A stretch of 9,319 bases of DNA from Candidatus Methanophagaceae archaeon (GTDB lineage: Archaea > Halobacteriota > Syntropharchaeia > Alkanophagales > Methanospirareceae), in contig QENJ01000234.1 of the NCBI GenBank assembly GCA_013374505.1, positions 1 through 9,319 on the forward strand, written 5' to 3'. The translations under genes and the position numbers were made by a program. Shown here piece after piece: positions 6,362 to 9,319 of this stretch; positions within the stretch are counted from its first letter, which is position 1; the number at the start of each line of letters is the position of its first letter. The notes beneath the pieces were generated by a model. It was not told the origin of the DNA. It did no database searches and saw only the letters and a program-made list of their open reading frames with translations.

Positions 6362-6933
6362 TCTTTAGCTCCATAGATTAGGAATACCGGATAAGAGGGC
6401 GCGAGGGCGGTTTTACCGCCCAGGTCCTTGCCCTTGTTCAAGCAGATATTCAGAACTTCAGGGTTGATACCCCTGCTTTTCAATACATTTATGGCTTCTA
6501 CTACGGTCTCAAGTCGGACTGCAGCGATGATAATTCTGCCTCCGAGTTTCAAGTGTTTGAATACGTTGTCAAGCGATTTGTCAAGGTTATCCGTGCCGCC
6601 GAAGAAGATGACATCGAAATTATGCGATAATTTGACATCTTCCATCTCGCCTGATATGAGCTCGATTTTGTCATTTAAGCCGAAATCCGCTATGTTTCTT
6701 CGCGCGGTCTCAAAATTATCATTGTCCTTCTCCACTGCGGTGACGTCGCAACCTAACAGAGCGAATTCGATGGATACGCTACCTGAGCCAGTGCCAACGT
6801 CCAAAATACGCTCGCTACCTTTTATCTGTGCTTTAGAAACGATAATTGCTCTGATTTCTTCTCTCGTTAAGCCTGCTTTTGACCGTGAGAATAGACTATC
6901 GGGTATCCCTGGTGATTTGTATGCCCATTTCAT
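6358..6933 (-). CDS. cbiT: Cobalt-precorrin-6B C15-methyltransferase (decarboxylating) CbiT
   Basis: This 191-residue class I methyltransferase methylates C15 and removes the carboxylate of the C12 acetate side chain. It opens with GIPDSLF (9-15) and LTREEIR (22-28), both typical of CbiT. The S-adenosylmethionine loop DVGTGSGSVSIEFA is at 45-58, the acidic ribose-binding residue is in AVEKD (66-70), and FFGGTDNLD (110-118) matches the family's IGG region. It is a stand-alone CbiT: the partner C5-methyltransferase CbiE, often fused to it in bacteria (CobL/CbiET), is not present here. It overlaps both neighbours by four bases. A G-rich GAGGGGGGA lies upstream of its ATG, inside the end of cbiO. 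Confidence 0.93.
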   Translation of the reverse strand: MKWAYKSPGIPDSLFSRSKAGLTREEIRAIIVSKAQIKGSERILDVGTGSGSVSIEFALLGCDVTAVEKDNDNFETARRNIADFGLNDKIELISGEMEDVKLSHNFDVIFFGGTDNLDKSLDNVFKHLKLGGRIIIAAVRLETVVEAINVLKSRGINPEVLNICLNKGKDLGGKTALAPSYPVFLIYGAKE

Positions 6934-7784
6934 TCTTGCTTCTCATCCCCCCTCATCAATCTCATTATTTCACTTCTCGCCGCTCGAATAGTCAACGGAT
7001 ACGGATTCCGTACCGGCAACTCGTCCTCCTTATGCAGTATCTCCATCAAACGCGCAATCCGCGGCAGCCTCAACTGTGATTCTCTTATGACAGACGCATC
7101 AGAAAATACCGCCTCAGGCGTGCCTTCTGCTACGAACCGTCCCCCGTGCATCACATATATCCTATCTGCATATTGCGGTACCGCATCTACATCATGAGTG
7201 GCGATAATCAATGCGATATTCATCCTTCTGCTCAAATCCACTAAAAGGTGCATCACACTGCTTGACGTGCGTGGGTCTAAATTAGACGTGGGTTCGTCCA
7301 GCACAATAATTTTCGGATTCATTGCAAGAACTCCTGCGATAGAAACCAATCGCTTCTGTCCACCGCTGAGATTATCCGGACTCTTATCCTTCAAATCCTG
7401 TATGTTCAGCATATTCAATGCACTATCTGCCCGCTCGGCTACTTCGCGCTTTGAAAGGCCCATGTTCCTAGGTCCGAATGCCACATCTGCCCATACTGTC
7501 GGTGCGAACAACTGATCGTCCGGGTCCTGAAATACAAGTCCTACCGTCATCCTTATCTTATCTAAATTAGTCTTTGTTATCTCTTCTTCGTTGATAAGAA
7601 CCGTACCTTTCGTGGGTGAAAATAAGCCATTAAAATGGTAGAATAGAGTAGATTTACCACTCCCATTCGAGCCAATAACCGCTACTCTCTCGCCTTCCAT
7701 TACCCTAAAGTTAATGCCTTTCAACGCTTCTGTTCCGTCCGGATATGTATAAAAGAGGTCTGATACGTTTACTGCACACTTCAT
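6930..7784 (-). CDS. cbiO: Cobalt ECF transporter ATP-binding protein CbiO
   Basis: This 284-residue ATPase powers the cobalt energy-coupling-factor transporter on the cytoplasmic face. All ABC motifs are intact: Walker A GSNGSGKST (38-46), Q-loop VFQDPDDQLFAPTV (84-97, the ECF-type Q helix), signature LSGGQKR (139-145), Walker B IIVLDEP (159-165) and switch His197 in ATHD. The frame opens eight codons earlier at 7808, but I chose the ATG at 7784. It forms an ATGA overlap with the cbiQ stop, has AGGAA upstream, and begins directly with the conserved VSDLFYTYPDG strand. About 60 residues follow the ABC core and include a short Lys/Arg-rich tail, a normal length for archaeal CbiO. It overlaps cbiT by four bases. 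Confidence 0.94.
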   Translation of the reverse strand: MKCAVNVSDLFYTYPDGTEALKGINFRVMEGERVAVIGSNGSGKSTLFYHFNGLFSPTKGTVLINEEEITKTNLDKIRMTVGLVFQDPDDQLFAPTVWADVAFGPRNMGLSKREVAERADSALNMLNIQDLKDKSPDNLSGGQKRLVSIAGVLAMNPKIIVLDEPTSNLDPRTSSSVMHLLVDLSRRMNIALIIATHDVDAVPQYADRIYVMHGGRFVAEGTPEAVFSDASVIRESQLRLPRIARLMEILHKEDELPVRNPYPLTIRAARSEIMRLMRGDEKQE

Positions 7785-8596
7785 AAGCAGGTTCCTACTC
7801 CTAGCCATATACGGTCAACAATTACCAGCAGTACCGAAATCACGATAATTATAACACATAAAAGAGCGTTTTTTGCTGATAACGGTTCGATTTCTGTAAG
7901 CTCGGAATCAATAGTATATCCACGTGACAGCATTGCGGCATATACACGTTCACCACGTTTTAATGCCCTCAAGATGAGCGAACCTGAGATGGTACTGAGA
8001 TTATTCAGCTTTTGCTTATAGCCGAGTCTACTGGAGAAGCCGCATCTTGACGCCTGCGCTCTGTACATCCTTACGCTTTCTACCGACAGCAGATGGATAT
8101 AGCGCAACATCATCACTGCGAGGTCAACCATAACCTTTGGCACCTTAAACCAGAGCATCGATTCCGTCACCGCCATCACCTCTGTAGTAGCAACAAACAC
8201 GCTCAATACAGAAATCGATGCAATTATCCTGGCGAAAAGCAAAACGGCAAACGAGCACGATTCATGGTAGATTGGCCACCCGAAGAAGGATGCTACTTGA
8301 TGCTCACCGCCATACGTAAATATGACAACGACAAGCACGACAATCGCAACAGAGAACGGAAGTAGGATCAGTCTTTTAAGATATATCCTCAGTGGCATTT
8401 TAATACCGAAACAGATAAGTGTGGCAGCACAAAAAATAAAGAGGGGGATAAGGGGTTGCTTCATCGAAATGATGCAAAATAGTAAAGCAAAAGCACCTAC
8501 AAGCTTTACGCGTGCATCAAGTCGGTGGATAGCCGAACTACTGCCAACTACTAACCGCTCAAAGTCCACCTCCTGGACATAATTAATGAGCCGCAT
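7781..8596 (-). CDS. cbiQ: Cobalt ECF transporter transmembrane protein CbiQ
   Basis: This 271-residue integral membrane protein is the T component that couples CbiO to the cobalt-binding S component. The N-terminus carries SAIHRLDARVKL (21-32), the usual pre-helix motif, followed by several hydrophobic helices (roughly 33-62, 76-95, 114-137, 155-171 and 243-262). The two cytoplasmic coupling motifs are AQASRCGF (180-187), where most T proteins have an Ala-Arg-Gly-type triplet so the inserted Cys is unusual, and RGERVYAAMLSRGY (214-227). The frame is open up to 8668, but I chose the ATG at 8596: the extra 24 residues are polar, cysteine-rich and overlap the small gene at 8631-8750. No strong ribosome binding site is visible at 8596. 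It overlaps cbiO by four bases. Confidence 0.9.
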   Translation of the reverse strand: MRLINYVQEVDFERLVVGSSSAIHRLDARVKLVGAFALLFCIISMKQPLIPLFIFCAATLICFGIKMPLRIYLKRLILLPFSVAIVVLVVVIFTYGGEHQVASFFGWPIYHESCSFAVLLFARIIASISVLSVFVATTEVMAVTESMLWFKVPKVMVDLAVMMLRYIHLLSVESVRMYRAQASRCGFSSRLGYKQKLNNLSTISGSLILRALKRGERVYAAMLSRGYTIDSELTEIEPLSAKNALLCVIIIVISVLLVIVDRIWLGVGTCL

Positions 8597-8630
8597 CGTC
8601 TTTTTTACGCACGTCCGTGTGTCCGTCCTC

Positions 8631-8750
8631 TTATATCTTTTCCAATTGCAATCTCCACAGTCGTACATAATGCCCGATGATCAGGAAAACAAAGAACCCT
8701 ATCGTTGTTCCGATTCCTAATAACGGGCCTGCCACTAGCCATTCAAGCAT
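8631..8750 (-). CDS. Small 39-residue single-helix membrane protein in the cobalt transporter operon
   Basis: I do not recognise this protein. The frame runs ATG at 8750 to TAA at 8631 and starts MLEWLVAGPLLGIGTTIGFF, continuing with VFLIIGHYVRLWRLQLEKI. Residues about 5-27 form one hydrophobic helix rich in Gly. The C-terminal tail is basic (Arg30, Arg33, Lys38), which suggests the C-terminus faces the cytoplasm. Support for it being real is good: GGAGG sits seven to eight bases before the ATG, the start overlaps the upstream stop in the sequence ATGCTTGA exactly as the previous gene pair does (GTGCTTGA), and otherwise the operon would have an unexplained 146-base gap here. Position between the CbiN-like gene and cbiQ suggests an accessory subunit of the cobalt transporter; that role is inference. 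Confidence 0.7.
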   Translation of the reverse strand: MLEWLVAGPLLGIGTTIGFFVFLIIGHYVRLWRLQLEKI

Positions 8751-9036
8751 CCTCTTGCCTCCTAAATAGCCCCGTCCATAAATAGCCGACTATGAAGCCG
8801 GCAACAATTCCCGCGATTGTGAAGCCCCAGAACTTTCCTACCATATCCGTAATTGTCGGAACGAGCGATACTGGCGCGACATTTGCAACAGTGCTCGCCG
8901 CGTGTTTCTCCACTATTGGTCCTATTCCCTTCATCTTCCCCTGATCGCTTATATAGCCAAGATACGCAACGATAAGGATAATCGCAGTTATTACTACCAG
9001 CAAAACCAACGCCGTCTTTGTAAATCGGTCAAGCAC
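8743..9036 (-). CDS. Two-helix membrane protein, CbiN-like cobalt transporter component
   Basis: This 97-residue protein has two transmembrane helices (about 8-28 and 69-90) joined by a loop of about 40 residues, and ends in the charged tail RRQEDA. Size, topology and position directly after cbiM match CbiN, the auxiliary subunit that assists CbiM in cobalt loading, but I see no sequence motif that proves homology. The reading frame is open back to 9135. I chose GTG at 9036 because GGGGAGG lies about eight bases upstream and it gives an 8-base overlap with the cbiM stop (GTGCTTGA), the same pattern as at its own 3' end (ATGCTTGA). Upstream residues would lie wholly inside cbiM. Alternative: an archaeal small component functionally equivalent to CbiN/NikN. 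Confidence 0.75.
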   Translation of the reverse strand: MLDRFTKTALVLLVVITAIILIVAYLGYISDQGKMKGIGPIVEKHAASTVANVAPVSLVPTITDMVGKFWGFTIAGIVAGFIVGYLWTGLFRRQEDA

Positions 9037-9319
9037 TTGAAACACCTCCCCATAACTTCTTCGCCAGAAGATCCGGCCTTCGGTCAGCAATATACTGCAC
9101 AATGCCTGCGGTGAACACAAACTCTGCAACTGCAAGTGGCAATTGTGTCGGCATGTATCCTACCGTATAGATCGCCCAGTGAGAGAGCACTGAACCTGGA
9201 TTGACCGACAATGCGAGTTGGAGTGCGGTCGTTAGATAACACAATACATCCCCTATGAATCCTGCCATCCCCGCAGCAAGCCATAAAGGCGAGTTCACCG
9301 TCCTCAGTAGTACGAAGAT
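9029..9319 (-). CDS. cbiM: Cobalt ECF transporter substrate-binding protein CbiM (C-terminal part, cut by window edge)
   Basis: Only the last 96 residues are visible. The frame is open to the right edge and the true start lies outside the window. The GTG near 9298 is probably internal, since codons before it also read as a hydrophobic segment (IFVLLRT). The segment matches the C-terminal half of CbiM: GFIGDVLCYLTTALQLAL, corresponding to the family's GDxxTYxxTxxQLGxA helix, then YMPTQLPLAVAEFVFTAGI, corresponding to TQIPLAIAEGLLT, and the closing RRPDLL. CbiM is the membrane S component that binds Co2+; its N-terminal His/Met metal site is off-window. NikM, the nickel homologue, shares this half, so the metal is assigned from the adjoining cobalamin genes. 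It overlaps the next gene by eight bases. Confidence 0.87.
   Translation of the reverse strand: MFVLLRTVNSPLWLAAGMAGFIGDVLCYLTTALQLALSVNPGSVLSHWAIYTVGYMPTQLPLAVAEFVFTAGIVQYIADRRPDLLAKKLWGGVSSA

Noticed and set aside
7785..7808. Longer CbiO with start at 7808
   Set aside because: The start at 7784 gives the ATGA overlap seen throughout the operon and a better-placed AGGAA.
8597..8668. Longer CbiQ with start at 8668
   Set aside because: The extra residues are polar and Cys-rich, overlap the small membrane protein gene, and do not resemble CbiQ N-termini; the ATG at 8596 directly precedes the conserved region.
9037..9135. N-terminal extension of the CbiN-like protein to 9135
   Set aside because: It would lie wholly inside cbiM in another frame; GTG at 9036 has a strong GGGGAGG and the 8-base overlap repeated at the next junction.

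Overview
The window looks like part of an archaeal chromosome, most plausibly a euryarchaeon of the methanogen / anaerobic methane oxidiser type. The reasons are the oxygen-independent (cbi) corrin ring genes, closely packed with 4- and 8-base start/stop overlaps, T-rich tracts instead of strong hairpin terminators, and dispersed AACCAC-type repeats. The taxonomic guess is inference from gene content and layout; no marker gene for taxonomy is present.

Layout. Bases 1-89 are a T-rich leader. Positions 90-1394 (+) encode a cobyrinate a,c-diamide synthase family protein (CbiA; the F430 paralogue CfbB cannot be excluded). Everything from 1428 to the right edge is on the minus strand and reads as one long operon entering from the right. 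First come cobalt ECF transporter genes: cbiM (C-terminal part only, cut by the window edge), a two-helix CbiN-like protein, an unlisted 39-residue single-helix protein, cbiQ and cbiO. Corrin ring genes follow: cbiT, cbiL, cbiF, a cbiG split into two genes, a cbiH-cbiC fusion, and cbiD. Several adjacent genes overlap by 4 bases (cbiQ/cbiO, cbiO/cbiT, cbiT/cbiL, cbiF/cbiG-N), so uptake of cobalt and its insertion pathway appear transcriptionally and translationally linked.

How the genes work together. CbiM, the CbiN-like protein, CbiQ and CbiO import Co2+. CbiL, CbiH, CbiF, CbiG, CbiD, CbiT and CbiC then methylate, contract and rearrange cobalt-precorrins towards cobyrinate, which CbiA amidates at a and c. 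CbiE (C5 methylation), CbiJ (reduction) and the chelatase CbiX/CbiK are not in the window and must lie elsewhere or be replaced.

Most noteworthy points. (1) The CbiC half of the CbiH-CbiC fusion has Phe where the family's catalytic His is expected. (2) CbiG is split in two and lacks its middle domain. (3) Two MITE-like inverted-repeat elements (3931-4068 and 5585-5676) share the same ends and occupy the only two sizeable gaps in the biosynthetic half; the second supplies the C-terminal tail and stop codon of cbiL and lies against the start of cbiF. (4) A 39-residue membrane protein with a strong ribosome binding site sits between the CbiN-like gene and cbiQ. The gene system itself is known; I did not find a wholly new system here.
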